The notes below the pieces were generated by a model that did not search any database, had not been told where the DNA came from, and saw only the letters and a program-made list of their open reading frames with translations. Source: CAVUBL01 sp963739795 (lineage in GTDB: Bacteria; Acidobacteriota; Thermoanaerobaculia; Multivoradales; DATKCC01). From it: a DNA stretch of 64,000 nt. Positions within the stretch are counted from its first letter, which is position 1. Every line of letters starts with the position of its first letter. Shown in pieces: positions 40,362 through 48,653 of this stretch. The position numbers and the translations under genes were made by a program. The DNA is taken from contig CAVUBL010000021.1 of assembly GCA_963739795.1 (NCBI GenBank), positions 1 to 64,000 of the forward strand, given 5' to 3'.

Positions 40362-40700
40362 AGCAGACCCGCACCACCAGAGGGCCCGGCTGGACGTCGA
40401 GCTTCATCGCAAGCGGGGTCCGGAAAGGTGCTACCCACCTTTTCTGCTTGATGCCGAGACCGCCGGGACGGAGCCGGGGCGTCCGCCCTCCGGCACGGCT
40501 CGCGAGGAGATCACTCCAGGCGTAGCCCTCGCCTGGCAGCGCCACCGCGCGGCGTCGTCTGTGCCCTCCAAGAGCTCACGCTTGCTGCGCGAGCGCTGAC
40601 ACCTCCGGGCGGACGCCCCGGACCCGCCTCTACCGTTCGGTGCCTTGCTGCAACTCGGCTGGCACCTTGCCGCGGCTGGCACCTTGCCGGGCACCGCCCC
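40344..40700. repeat. Family B composite repeat, copy 1
   Basis: Two blocks. Block a (40344-40436) starts in the vapC 3-prime end and contains CACCACCAGAGGGCCCGGCT. Block b (40530-40695) contains GCGCTGACACCTCCGGGCGG, GCAACTCGGCTGGCACC and two REP cores (GGCTGGCACCTT at 40657 and 40674). An extra REP-like palindrome, AAAGGTGCTACCCACCTTTT, lies at 40424-40443. No gene is credible in 40362-40754. Confidence 0.7.
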
Positions 40701-40754
40701 CAGAGAGTAGAACTTTGTCCGGAAGCCGCTGGCACGTTCTCCGGAAAGGGTCGT

Positions 40755-41453
40755 CTACTTCGAATCGCCTGGGTCGTCGGCGTTGCCGGCTCTGACGAAC
40801 TCGACATCGCCGTTGTCGTGATGAATCATCTGGACCCAGACTGTCGCTCTCCTTGCATCCTTCAGGAAGTGCTGCACCAGAGGTTCGAAGAGCTCGGCGA
40901 CCTCCGGCTCGAGGACTTGCCAGTCGTCCTTCGGCGACGTCCGGAACCGGAGCCGTTCCTCCTTCGAGTATGACAGCTCGAACTCGTCGGCGTTCCCTAT
41001 CAGCGTGTTGGCGACCCTGGAGGCGTAGGCCTTCCGCTTGGCCGCCGCGATGCGCTCCTGCTGCTCGAGGGTGAGGGGAGGCACGGCGGCGAGAGTGAGG
41101 TGGAACGTCTTCAGCTCTCCGCTGCGCCGCACCAAAATCTCCACCTGGTCTCCCACGTTGAAGTGGATGAAGGGCGCAAACACACCCTCCTTGGCCGTGG
41201 GTGTGGGGGGCTTTCCGTTTACCAGCACGAGGATGTCGCCCTCCTGGATGCCGGCCTCCTGCGCCGGCCCGCCGGGTGTGAGGCCGGCCACCTTCACCCC
41301 GTCACCTGTCACTCGGGGAATGATGCCGAAAAAGCCGCGGGCCGGCTCCGCCCTCTCGGCGTGGGCCGCGGGCACCGTCAGCACGACGAGGAGCGCGAGG
41401 ACGAAGAGCTTGGCCGGCGCTCCCGGCGGGAAGATCTTGGATCGTGCAGTCAT
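40755..41453 (-). CDS. Exported PDZ-domain protein
   Basis: A 232-residue protein with a signal peptide (LFVLALLVVLTVPAAHA) and one PDZ domain (about 40-130): GFFGIIPRVTGDGVKVAGLT, PGGPAQEAGIQEGDILVLVNG and VGDQVEILVRRSGE. No protease domain is attached. The C-terminal 100 residues (YASRVANTLIGNADEFELSY onward) are unknown. The ATG at 41453 overlaps the stop of the upstream gene in ATGA and has GGAGG five bases before it. The two proteins are therefore probably made together and may act together outside the cytoplasm. Confidence 0.82.
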   Translation of the reverse strand: MTARSKIFPPGAPAKLFVLALLVVLTVPAAHAERAEPARGFFGIIPRVTGDGVKVAGLTPGGPAQEAGIQEGDILVLVNGKPPTPTAKEGVFAPFIHFNVGDQVEILVRRSGELKTFHLTLAAVPPLTLEQQERIAAAKRKAYASRVANTLIGNADEFELSYSKEERLRFRTSPKDDWQVLEPEVAELFEPLVQHFLKDARRATVWVQMIHHDNGDVEFVRAGNADDPGDSK

Positions 41454-43663
41454 TTCGCCTCCGAGAGCTTCAGCTCCGAGCTTCCGCCGGCGAACACCTT
41501 CCCTTGCCAGCAATCACCCCTTCGGGTGCAGAGCTCGTAGGTGCCGGGCGCGAGATCCGAGATCGTGATGCTCTCGCCGAAGGAGATCGCCCCGGGCGCG
41601 AGGGTCGGGAGGAGCCGTAGAGCGATCGTACCCCCCTGCTCCGAGATCAGGGAGCCCTCGCTGTAGACGTCGTAGGGGAGGTCGGAGAGGACCAGGCTGC
41701 CGGCTGCCGGCGCCAGCGGCACGGCCTGGACAGTCTGGCCGGACCGGACCCGGAAGGGCGCGAAGGCCATCCCGTAGCCGGCCGCTTCGACCAGCAGCGT
41801 GCCCGTCGCGCCGGGAGGAAGCTCGAGGCTCATTGCGCCGTCGGCCCCGGAGACGCCCCGGGCCGACTTGCCGTCGGTCACGAGGGCGGTCACCGAGGCT
41901 CCTCCCACGGGGCCGGCGGCCGAGGAGACGCTCACGAGGAGGTGGGTCTTCGCGTGGAGCACCAACTCGAGGGGCTCTGGCGAGTGATCACCCTCTTCGA
42001 TGTGGACTGTGGCCCAGTCCGACTCGTAGGGGGGATCCGCGAGCATGGCGCCCACGCGGACGTCTCCCGGCTCCAGGCCCTCAAGCTCGAACCCGCCGTC
42101 TTCGGTCCAGATCTGGGCCTGCCGTCCGCGGTCCTCGGCGGAGCCCGAAGTCCGCACCACGACCACGGTGGCTCCGGGCTGGAGGCGACGGATCGCCTCT
42201 CCGTCAGGCGTCGTCTGCTCGACCACCACGCGGCCGGCGAGCTTCGTGTCGGGGATTTCGATGTCGAGCAAGGCCTTGCCGGAAGGCCCCTCGTGGACCT
42301 CGACCGGCGGGATGCGGAGGCTCCCCCCCGTGCCGTCACAGGGGGCGCATCCCAGGTCCTTCGAGGAGATCTCGACCTCCCACTTCCCTTCCTTCGGGAG
42401 AAACCCCTCGAAGTGGCCGTCCTCGTCGGTGGTGAAGGTGAGCGTCCTCGTGCCGTAGAGCCCGCCGAAGATCAGCTTGCCCACGAACGGGTCGTCGCCC
42501 CGGTTCGCCGTGCCCTTGACCGCCACCAGCTGGAGGTTCAGGGTCAGGGCTTGATCGCCGTCCACCTGAAGCGGCTTGTCGAGCCAGCGCGAGCCGCCGG
42601 AGTCCTCGATGAAGAGGAGGTAGTCGCCCGCCACCACCCCGCCGATGGACTGCCAGCCGGTCGGGTCGGTCCGGGCGCTGACGATCTTGGTCTTGTCCTC
42701 GTTCGTGGCCCGGGGGATGAGCCGCAGCGTCCAGGGCCGGCCCTTGCCGTCCGCGGCGGGTGCAACCTGGATGTCGAGGGTCGCGACCCGAGGCAGCGAA
42801 AGGTCGGGCAACCGCATGTCGGTTGCGCTCTCCGGCACCACGAGGGATGCGTGAGCGGCCGTTCCGCGCTGGCCCTCCAGCCGGTAAACGTACGCCCCCG
42901 GCGCCACGTCCTCGAAGCGCACGCTGCCGCCACGGGGAAGCTCGACGACCTGGCTGGCGAAGGCGGTGCGGATGGCGGAATCGCGGAGACCGCGAGGGAC
43001 CAGCCGCGCGACGACGTCGCCGTCGGAGACCTCGCCGGAGAGGGCGACGGCGGCGGGCAACCTCACGGTCTTGTGCACCGTTCCCTTCTCGGGGACCTGG
43101 AGATCCCAGAGAAACGACTGGCCGAAGGGCGAGAGCCCGATCTTCACGCTCAGGTCCCCCGCCGGAGCAGCGCAGGCGAAGGTTACGGGTCCCGCCGTCC
43201 TCGTCGGACCAGCCGACGCCTCCCGCTCACAGAGGATCCGGTTCGGCGAGGACTCCTCGCCCTCGTCGTGGAGGGCCGGAGCGATGAACGCATCGGGCAA
43301 GCTCGCCGAAGATGACCTGGGCGGCTCGAGGGTAAGCTCGAGGGTGCCGCCGGGGACGAGCTCCGGGGGATGCCTGCCCGCCGCGCCCGGACCGGCCCCC
43401 TTCGGCGGGGCGGGGGTGTGCCCCCACAAGCCCCGCCCGTGGGCGAAGATTTCGCCCCGGCACGAGGAGAGCGCATTCGGGCCCACGTCGGCCACGCGCA
43501 CCCTTCCACCCTTCGCAGTTGCGCACCGATACGACGCGGCGGGCATGGCCGCTGCCAGACCCGACGCCGGAGCTCCGAGCGCCAGCACCCCAGAGAGAGC
43601 CGCGAAGCCCCAGAACGGCCAGATGGCCGTGACGATAGACCGGCCACTAGTGGTCTGATTCAC
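41450..43663 (-). CDS. Exported protein with carboxypeptidase-regulatory-like domains
   Basis: A protein of about 737 residues with an N-terminal export signal (GFAALSGVLALGAPASGLAA) and a series of beta-sandwich segments of the carboxypeptidase-regulatory or prealbumin-like type. Examples are VRFEDVAPGAYVYRLEGQRG, FEGFLPKEGKWEVEISSKDL and ISDLAPGTYELCTRRGDCW. No enzyme motif is seen. The upstream-most start is a GTG at 43663 that lies inside the terminal repeat of the mobile element (residues MNQTTSG are repeat-encoded). The next candidate, GTG before LALGAPASG, would give a very short signal. The native start may have been removed by the insertion. Confidence 0.72.
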   Translation of the reverse strand: MNQTTSGRSIVTAIWPFWGFAALSGVLALGAPASGLAAAMPAASYRCATAKGGRVRVADVGPNALSSCRGEIFAHGRGLWGHTPAPPKGAGPGAAGRHPPELVPGGTLELTLEPPRSSSASLPDAFIAPALHDEGEESSPNRILCEREASAGPTRTAGPVTFACAAPAGDLSVKIGLSPFGQSFLWDLQVPEKGTVHKTVRLPAAVALSGEVSDGDVVARLVPRGLRDSAIRTAFASQVVELPRGGSVRFEDVAPGAYVYRLEGQRGTAAHASLVVPESATDMRLPDLSLPRVATLDIQVAPAADGKGRPWTLRLIPRATNEDKTKIVSARTDPTGWQSIGGVVAGDYLLFIEDSGGSRWLDKPLQVDGDQALTLNLQLVAVKGTANRGDDPFVGKLIFGGLYGTRTLTFTTDEDGHFEGFLPKEGKWEVEISSKDLGCAPCDGTGGSLRIPPVEVHEGPSGKALLDIEIPDTKLAGRVVVEQTTPDGEAIRRLQPGATVVVVRTSGSAEDRGRQAQIWTEDGGFELEGLEPGDVRVGAMLADPPYESDWATVHIEEGDHSPEPLELVLHAKTHLLVSVSSAAGPVGGASVTALVTDGKSARGVSGADGAMSLELPPGATGTLLVEAAGYGMAFAPFRVRSGQTVQAVPLAPAAGSLVLSDLPYDVYSEGSLISEQGGTIALRLLPTLAPGAISFGESITISDLAPGTYELCTRRGDCWQGKVFAGGSSELKLSEAK

Positions 43664-43934
43664 GAATCCCTTGTCTTTCGTTGTGGCACCGCGGAGCCGG
43701 ATACCAGGTGCCGCGACGCAGGCGATGCCGAGCCATCGTCGAGGAGCGGCAACGCCGTAGACGGCGCCTGACCGAGAAGGGGCCGCCGCAACCCGAAGGG
43801 TGCAGGGGGGTTGCGGGTGTCTCCTGCGTTTCTCGTCGTTGACGATGCTACGGCATCGCCTCCTCCTCGCGCCTTGGATCCACTCCCCAAGACCCCTGCG
43901 CGAAAGGTAGGGGATTTGTGAATCAGACCACTAG
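43647..43934. mobile_element. 288-bp MITE-like element with 24-bp terminal inverted repeats
   Basis: The left end (from CTAGTGGTCTGATTCACGAA) and right end (to GTGAATCAGACCACTAG) are inverted repeats matching at 23 of 24 positions. The interior has no open reading frame of note. A diverged copy lies at 25853-26162 in inverse orientation. The element sits between two minus-strand genes and supplies the stop codon of the upstream one (TAG at 43931-43933) and the probable start of the downstream one (GTG at 43663). No transposase is present in the window. Confidence 0.85.
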
Positions 43935-44185
43935 ATGGCACAGGGAACATCTACCGTGCAGGTTTCGCCCCAGACCTTCATGAACCTGCCCATGACTACG
44001 ACGATGATCCAGCCTGGACCGGTCGTGCAGAGCACGAAGTCAGGTGGCGGCGAAACGCAGAAAGGATCGTTGTCAACTATGGCGCAGTCGCCACAGATTG
44101 CCTCGAGGCGCGGGACAGCGAGAAACAGGACTGCAACCAGCGTAATGGCTGCGGTCGCCAATACCAGCGCGCGGCTTCTTGGCAC
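43931..44185 (-). CDS. Small secreted Cys-rich protein, C-terminus cut by the element
   Basis: An 84-residue product with a signal peptide (ALVLATAAITLVAVLFLAV) and a mature part with five cysteines (AICGDCAIVDNDPFC, VLCTTGPGW, ETCTVDVPC). GTG at 44185 is the likely start, with AAAGGAG seven bases upstream; a TTG two codons earlier is too close. The TAG stop is provided by the terminal repeat of the mobile element, so the protein is probably truncated compared with its ancestor. No family recognised. A strong promoter lies 40-70 bases upstream. Confidence 0.6.
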   Translation of the reverse strand: MPRSRALVLATAAITLVAVLFLAVPRLEAICGDCAIVDNDPFCVSPPPDFVLCTTGPGWIIVVVMGRFMKVWGETCTVDVPCAI

Positions 44186-44227
44186 GGCCAAGCTCCTTTC
44201 GTCGGCTCCAAGTTAGAGTGTTCGCAA

Positions 44228-44256
44228 AATATAGTGTATTCGATGTAGCCTGTCAA
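44228..44256 (-). promoter_or_regulatory. Sigma-70-type promoter
   Basis: On the minus strand TTGACA (44256-44251), a 17-base spacer and TATATT (44233-44228) match the vegetative consensus at 11 of 12 positions. It points at the small Cys-rich gene and stands out in a GC-rich background. Confidence 0.75.
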
Positions 44257-44330
44257 TCGGGATCAGGCGAGGCGGTCCGGTTAAGCCCCTCTCGAAGCCC
44301 CCGGCACTTCCATCCGGCGGATGTGGCCCT

Positions 44331-44576
44331 CGCCTGAATCGCCACCGCGCGGCACCGCCCGTGCCCTCCAGCCACTCGTGCTCGCTGCGCGGGCGCTGAC
44401 ACCTCCGGGCGGACGCGCCCCGGCCACGCCCCTACCGTTCGGTGCCTTTCTGCAACTCGGCTGGCACCTTGCCAGCGCGCGGCTCGTCAGCCTTTGAGGC
44501 AGACCAGCACCACCAGAGGGCCCGGCTGGACGTCGAGTTTCTTCGCGAGCGGGGTCCGGGAAGGTACGACCGAGCT
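44331..44576. repeat. Family B composite repeat, copy 2 (blocks in reverse order)
   Basis: Block b (44331-44475; GCGCTGACACCTCCGGGCGG, REP core at 44459) comes first and block a (44480-44576; CGGCTCGTCAGCCTTTGA, CACCACCAGAGGGCCCGGCT) second. Block a begins with the last 18 bases of vapC, although no vapC is present here. The order is opposite to copy 1. Confidence 0.7.
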
Positions 44577-44584
44577 CCCAGGCA

Positions 44585-44781
44585 GTTGGGAAGGTGGCGG
44601 GAGCACACGCCGGCGGGTCGGGTGGCTTTCTCGGCGGCGGACTGCGCCGGCGAGAAACCACCACTCGCCGCAGGCTGCCCCCTCGGCGATCGTGGCGGCG
44701 CCGCTCCTGGGCTGGGAAAAGGGGGGCAAGGCGTTTGCCTCGCTGCGGCCCTGCGGGACACCTGAAAAGCGGGTTCTTCCC
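44585..44781 (+). repeat. Family A repeat, copy 3
   Basis: Starts GTTGGGAAGGTGGCGGGAG, contains the hairpin CTTTCTCGGCGGCG/CGCCGGCGAGAAA and ends ACCTGAAAAGCGGG. It directly follows family B copy 2. No gene is supported in 44266-45046 apart from these repeats. Confidence 0.75.
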
Positions 44782-45046
44782 ACGGTGACCATCACGAAGA
44801 CCGGGCCCCCGCGGCGAAGAGACGAAGCGATGTCCGTCATGGTCGAGAGTCTGGACCGCCCGATTCTGTCGGACCGGGCGGGGCCACTGCTCCGCCGGAC
44901 GGATCATGCACCGTATGATCAGGCCAAGCCGCTAAACTGCCACTCCATTTCCAAAACAGACAACCCGTGATCGGCCCGCCTACACTTCTCCGGCCAGCCG
45001 TGCTCGCCGTCCCCTCGCCTGTCGTCTTCGATTCTCCTCCCGCCGC

Positions 45047-45580
45047 TCAGCCCAGGAGCTCTTCGAGGGCCAGGCGGGTCTTCGGCTGAAGCTGACGCTC
45101 GTCGAAATAGCGGGTGACGATCGCCAGCGCCTCGTCGGCGGTCGAGATGTCCAGGTACCGCAGAAGGAATCGCACATCGTCGAGGTCGTGGAACTCCTCG
45201 CCGAGGCGCAAGGCTGCGCACTTCATGGCAAACAAGTACTCGGGCTGCGCGACGAAGACCTTGAGATGTGGCAGCTCGAGGTAGGGATCGAACGAGCCCC
45301 GCGGGCTCAGGAACCCTTTCACCGCGTCGTTGAGCCAGGCGTCCGGAACACCCGCCCTGGCCGCCACCCGGTAGGCCGCCTCGCGGACGAGCCGGGTCGG
45401 ACGGAAGAAGCCGTCGACGTCACGGGTCGAGCCCCGGGCATCGAGAGCGAGACACATGACCGCACCACCAACCAGATACAGCTCGCCTTGCGCCCCTGCC
45501 TCCGCCAGCTCCGCGTCGAGCAGCTCGAAGAGCCGCCGGATGTCCGCCTTCGTGAGGCTGTGGCGGGACGGCCCTCTCAA
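45047..45580 (-). CDS. Nucleotidyltransferase-like protein (DUF6036/AbiEii-like)
   Basis: A protein of about 177 residues with the nucleotidyltransferase pattern GELYLVGGAVMCLALDARGS followed by TRDVDGFFRP, in which the Gly-rich turn and the DVD pair are the catalytic signature. FAMKCAALRLGEEFHDLDDV is a second landmark of AbiEii-type proteins. Such proteins are often toxins or modifying enzymes of two-gene modules. The start is probably the TTG at 45580 (MRGPSRHSLTKADI), which overlaps the upstream gene's TGA in TTGA. The upstream open frame would overlap that gene fully and is not credible. Confidence 0.7.
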   Translation of the reverse strand: MRGPSRHSLTKADIRRLFELLDAELAEAGAQGELYLVGGAVMCLALDARGSTRDVDGFFRPTRLVREAAYRVAARAGVPDAWLNDAVKGFLSPRGSFDPYLELPHLKVFVAQPEYLFAMKCAALRLGEEFHDLDDVRFLLRYLDISTADEALAIVTRYFDERQLQPKTRLALEELLG

Positions 45581-46068
45581 ACCCGGTCCCCGAGGCTCGC
45601 GTCGACGAAAATGTTGCGCCGCTTGAAGGCGACCGGAGCCGAACGGAGCAGATGGAGCCTCAGCCCGCCGAGATTCGTGGCGAAGACCGGCTCGTCGAGC
45701 GGAGACACCTCGGAAGCCCAATCAGGAGGCGCCACGCCCTGCCGTTGCGCCGCCAGCTCCACCATGGCGGCGACGTAGTTCTGGAGATACGGCGACAGAC
45801 CTTGGAGCGGCGGTTCCCCCACTGCCTCCCGCAACTCCATCGGAGACAGGGCCGTGAGCAGGTCGTTGAGCTCCGCCAGGACAAACCGCCGAGTCTCCTC
45901 CGCGGCGAGCGCCCGGATGAGCTCCTCGAACCGGACCTTGGTGGGGGGAAGAGCGCGGGACAATAGGTAGGCGGAGACGCTCTGACCCGCCCGCTTCGCC
46001 AGCTCCTCGATCTTCGTCTTCTCCTCCCGTGAAACGCGCAACTGAATCTGGCGGGACTTCGTGGTCAT
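45577..46068 (-). CDS. Ribbon-helix-helix/MobC-like N-terminal protein, probable partner of the nucleotidyltransferase
   Basis: A 163-residue protein. The N-terminal 45 residues (RQIQLRVSREEKTKIEELAK, AGQSVSAYLLSRAL) have the plasmid mobilisation/ribbon-helix-helix form seen in many antitoxins. The rest (LIRALAAEETRRFVLAELND, then LSPYLQNYVAAMVELAAQR) is unfamiliar. The ATG gives MTTKSRQIQ; no clear ribosome-binding site is visible. Four-base overlap with the following gene indicates coupling. The pair could be a toxin-antitoxin system; that is inference from order and motifs. Confidence 0.65.
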   Translation of the reverse strand: MTTKSRQIQLRVSREEKTKIEELAKRAGQSVSAYLLSRALPPTKVRFEELIRALAAEETRRFVLAELNDLLTALSPMELREAVGEPPLQGLSPYLQNYVAAMVELAAQRQGVAPPDWASEVSPLDEPVFATNLGGLRLHLLRSAPVAFKRRNIFVDASLGDRV

Positions 46069-46378
46069 GACAAGGAGTATGGCAGCGGATCTCGCGAGCG
46101 TCAATACGACGTACTGACACAAGTCCGGGCTGCCGCCGCCTCAGGACCCATTCAGTGGTTCCGAGCCCTCGTCACGCCAGGACTCGTCGAGCCATCGGCA
46201 GGACTCGAAAACCCGCCGGACATCGGTCCTAGATCAGGGATCGGCCGTTGCGCCGACCGGAGCGGGAAGCAAGGCCAGGAGCAAGAGCCCGGGCGGACCG
46301 TCGACGGACAGGCCGTGACTCGAGAGGTCTGATCAGGCCGGAATCGTGACAAACGAGCCGAGTCTTCGGACACGGCAA

Positions 46379-46425
46379 GACCGGGAGAGGGATCGAGATG
46401 GAAGGGTGAGGGGGGGAGATCCGGC
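46379..46425 (+). repeat. Family C repeat copy upstream of nhaA 3-prime end
   Basis: GACCGGGAGAGGGATCGAGA and GGGTGAGGGGGGGAGATCC resemble the insert in mnmA. It lies in a 475-base gap (46069-46544) that holds nothing else I can name. Confidence 0.45.
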
Positions 46426-46544
46426 AGCTCTCTGCGCCCCGGAAGGCCCGGGCCGTCAGGTTCTCGCCGCTCGGGTTCCCGTGGTTGGGGAACCTGCGTC
46501 TCACCAAGCCCACGCCGTTCCAAACGCCTGGACCGCACGGCCGG

Positions 46545-47906
46545 TCAGCCGTCCGCGGTCTCCCGGCCGGTCCCGCGGAGCACCAGCCAGCCACCGAGCG
46601 CGGCGCTCACCGAGGCGCAGAGGATGGCGAGCTTCGAGCCGTCGAGGAGCGCACCGGGGCCGAAGGCCAGGTTGGCGATGAACAGGGACATGGTGAAGCC
46701 GATGCCGGCGAGCCAGGCGCCGCCGTAGACGTGGCGCCAGGTGACGCCGCCCGGAAGGCGGGCGAGACCGCTCCGGACGGCGAGCCAGGAGAAGCTGGCG
46801 ACGCCGATCTGCTTGCCGAGGACCAGGCCGAGGAAGGCGCCGAGGCCCACGGGGGCGGCCAGGCCGGAGAGACCGGCGCCGAGCACCACGCCGGCGTTGG
46901 CCAGGGCGAAGAGCGGCATGATGAGGTAGCTCACCCAGCCGTGGAGAGCATGCTCGAGGCGGTGGAGCGGAGACTCGACTTTCTCGCACGCGTCCTCGAG
47001 GGCGATCACCGCCGCCAGCCGGTCGTAGCTGACCATCGGCTGGCCCGTGACGCTCGCCTCCAGCCGGTCGAGAAGGGCGCGCCCGCGGGCGAGGAAGTCC
47101 TCCACCGGGATGCGGGTGCGGACCGGGATGGTCACCGCGAGCAGCACGCCGGCCACGGTCGCGTGGACGCCGGACTTCAAAACCGCCACCCAGACGGCGG
47201 CGCCTACGATGGCGTAGACCGGGAGGCTGCGGACGCCGAGCCGGTTGGCGACGGCGAGCACCACCAGCAGGGCGGCCGCGAGCCCCAGGGCGATCCACGA
47301 GATCTTCTCGGTGTAGAAGAGGGCGATCACCAGCACCGCCCCCAGGTCGTCGACGATGGCGAGAGCGGTCAGGAAGACTTTGAGCGCCGGCGGCACCTTG
47401 GAGCCCAGCAGCGCGACAATGCCGAGGACGAAGGCGATGTCGGTCGCCATCGGGATACCCCAGCCGGCAGCGGCTTCGCCGCTCCCGATCAGGCCATTGA
47501 GCAGGGCGTAGATTCCGGCCGGCACCGCCATGCCGCCGACCGCCGCCGCGATCGGCAGTGCCGCCTTGCCCGGAGACGCCAGCTCGCCCACCAGGAGCTC
47601 ACGCTTGATCTCGAGCCCGACGACGAAGAAGAAGACCGCCATCAGCCCGTCGTTGATCCAGAGAATCAACGGCTTGGCGAGCTCGAAGCCGGCCGCGCCC
47701 ACGCGGATCTCGGTCTGCCAGAGGGCGAAGTAGGACTCACGCCACGGCGAATTGGCCCACACCAGGGCGAGCGCCGCGGCCGCCAACAGCAAAATCCCGC
47801 CCGAGGCCTCGAGCGCCGTGAACTGCTCGAAGGGCGCCAGCACCCGGTCGATCGGGCGCCGCGGTGCCGCGGGGCGGGTCGTGGTACGCGGTCGTTCGGT
47901 GGCCAT
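46545..47906 (-). CDS. nhaA: Na+/H+ antiporter NhaA
   Basis: A 453-residue antiporter with about twelve helices that exports sodium in exchange for protons. The ion-binding pair is in LKVFLTALAIVDDLGAVLV (adjacent Asp residues equivalent to Asp163/Asp164 in E. coli). Other landmarks are WINDGLMAVFFFVVGLEIKR, GWGIPMATDIAFVLGIVALL, VHATVAGVLLA and GGAWLAGIGFTMSLFIANLA. The N-terminal 25 residues are a basic cytoplasmic leader. The ATG gives MATERPRTT, preceded by GAAGGAGA. A monocistronic gene. Confidence 0.95.
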   Translation of the reverse strand: MATERPRTTTRPAAPRRPIDRVLAPFEQFTALEASGGILLLAAAALALVWANSPWRESYFALWQTEIRVGAAGFELAKPLILWINDGLMAVFFFVVGLEIKRELLVGELASPGKAALPIAAAVGGMAVPAGIYALLNGLIGSGEAAAGWGIPMATDIAFVLGIVALLGSKVPPALKVFLTALAIVDDLGAVLVIALFYTEKISWIALGLAAALLVVLAVANRLGVRSLPVYAIVGAAVWVAVLKSGVHATVAGVLLAVTIPVRTRIPVEDFLARGRALLDRLEASVTGQPMVSYDRLAAVIALEDACEKVESPLHRLEHALHGWVSYLIMPLFALANAGVVLGAGLSGLAAPVGLGAFLGLVLGKQIGVASFSWLAVRSGLARLPGGVTWRHVYGGAWLAGIGFTMSLFIANLAFGPGALLDGSKLAILCASVSAALGGWLVLRGTGRETADG

Positions 47907-48085
47907 GGTCCGGTCTCCTTCTCTGGGAGCGACGGATCGGTGCTCGCTCCTTCGTCGTTCGTTTTCGGCGCTCCGGCCGCTCCAATCGCGCCGAGCGAAA
48001 TTCGGCGGTCGGCGTAGAACCTCCGGAGGCCACGGCCACCCTCACGAACACCTTGGAGGCCGCCCCGCCGCCGATCCGAACCCGG

Positions 48086-48391
48086 TCAGGCGTCTTGGAG
48101 GCGGCGCTCGACGCTCTCGAGCTTGTCGGCCATGGTCTGGTCCCGGTCGGTCCGGGTGCCGAAGCGCATCGTGGAGCTGATCCGTGGCGCGCCCATGGCG
48201 TGGACCACCTCGTGGCAGCGCCTGACCGCGGAGAACACCTCCTCCCACTCGCCCTCGATGTTGGTCCCGTAGGCGTGGAGCCGGTGGGACAGCCCGGCCT
48301 CCGCGAGCACCTTCTCGCAGGCGGTCACGTACTCGCTCACGGACACCCCGACCCCCACGGGGACGACGCACAGATCGGCGATCACTCTCAA
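48086..48391 (-). CDS. MTH1187/YkoF-type thiamine-binding family protein
   Basis: A 101-residue protein of the thiamine-binding MTH1187 family. Marks are VIADLCVVPVGVGVSVSEYV, HAYGTNIEGEWEEVFSAV and STMRFGTRTDRDQTM. Members are small ferredoxin-like proteins that bind thiamine or related compounds in the cytoplasm; the role is not well defined. TTG at 48391 is the likely start, with GGAGG 8 bases upstream. A degraded second copy, including the upstream region, lies at 58578-58779. Two REP-like motifs lie upstream at 48491 and 48515. Confidence 0.85.
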   Translation of the reverse strand: MRVIADLCVVPVGVGVSVSEYVTACEKVLAEAGLSHRLHAYGTNIEGEWEEVFSAVRRCHEVVHAMGAPRISSTMRFGTRTDRDQTMADKLESVERRLQDA

Positions 48392-48490
48392 GACGCCACC
48401 CTCCTTCCGCGCCGATCCTACCGCCGGGCCGGAACCGACCGGCACGGACCGGGCTCGACGAGGCAGTGCCCCCGGAAGAGCGCCAGAAGA

Positions 48491-48529
48491 GAGGGTGGCA
48501 CCTGCCCGGAAAAGAAGGTGGCACCTGCC
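48491..48529 (+). repeat. Tandem REP-like motifs
   Basis: GAGGGTGGCACCTGCCCGG and AAGGTGGCACCTGCCCG lie 10 bases apart in the 262-base gap upstream of the thiamine-binding-type gene and the DUF11 gene. The gap also has an AT-rich patch (48577-48600) that may be the DUF11 gene's promoter. Confidence 0.6.
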
Positions 48530-48653
48530 CGCCCGTGCGTCAGCCTCGGCATTCCGCCCGCTGGACAGCGATCGTAAGCTAAAGAAATAAATCGAGTTGT
48601 GGCCTTGGTGCCCGATCCCGAGCTCTTTTTCGCGGGAGTAGAATCGCCGCATC

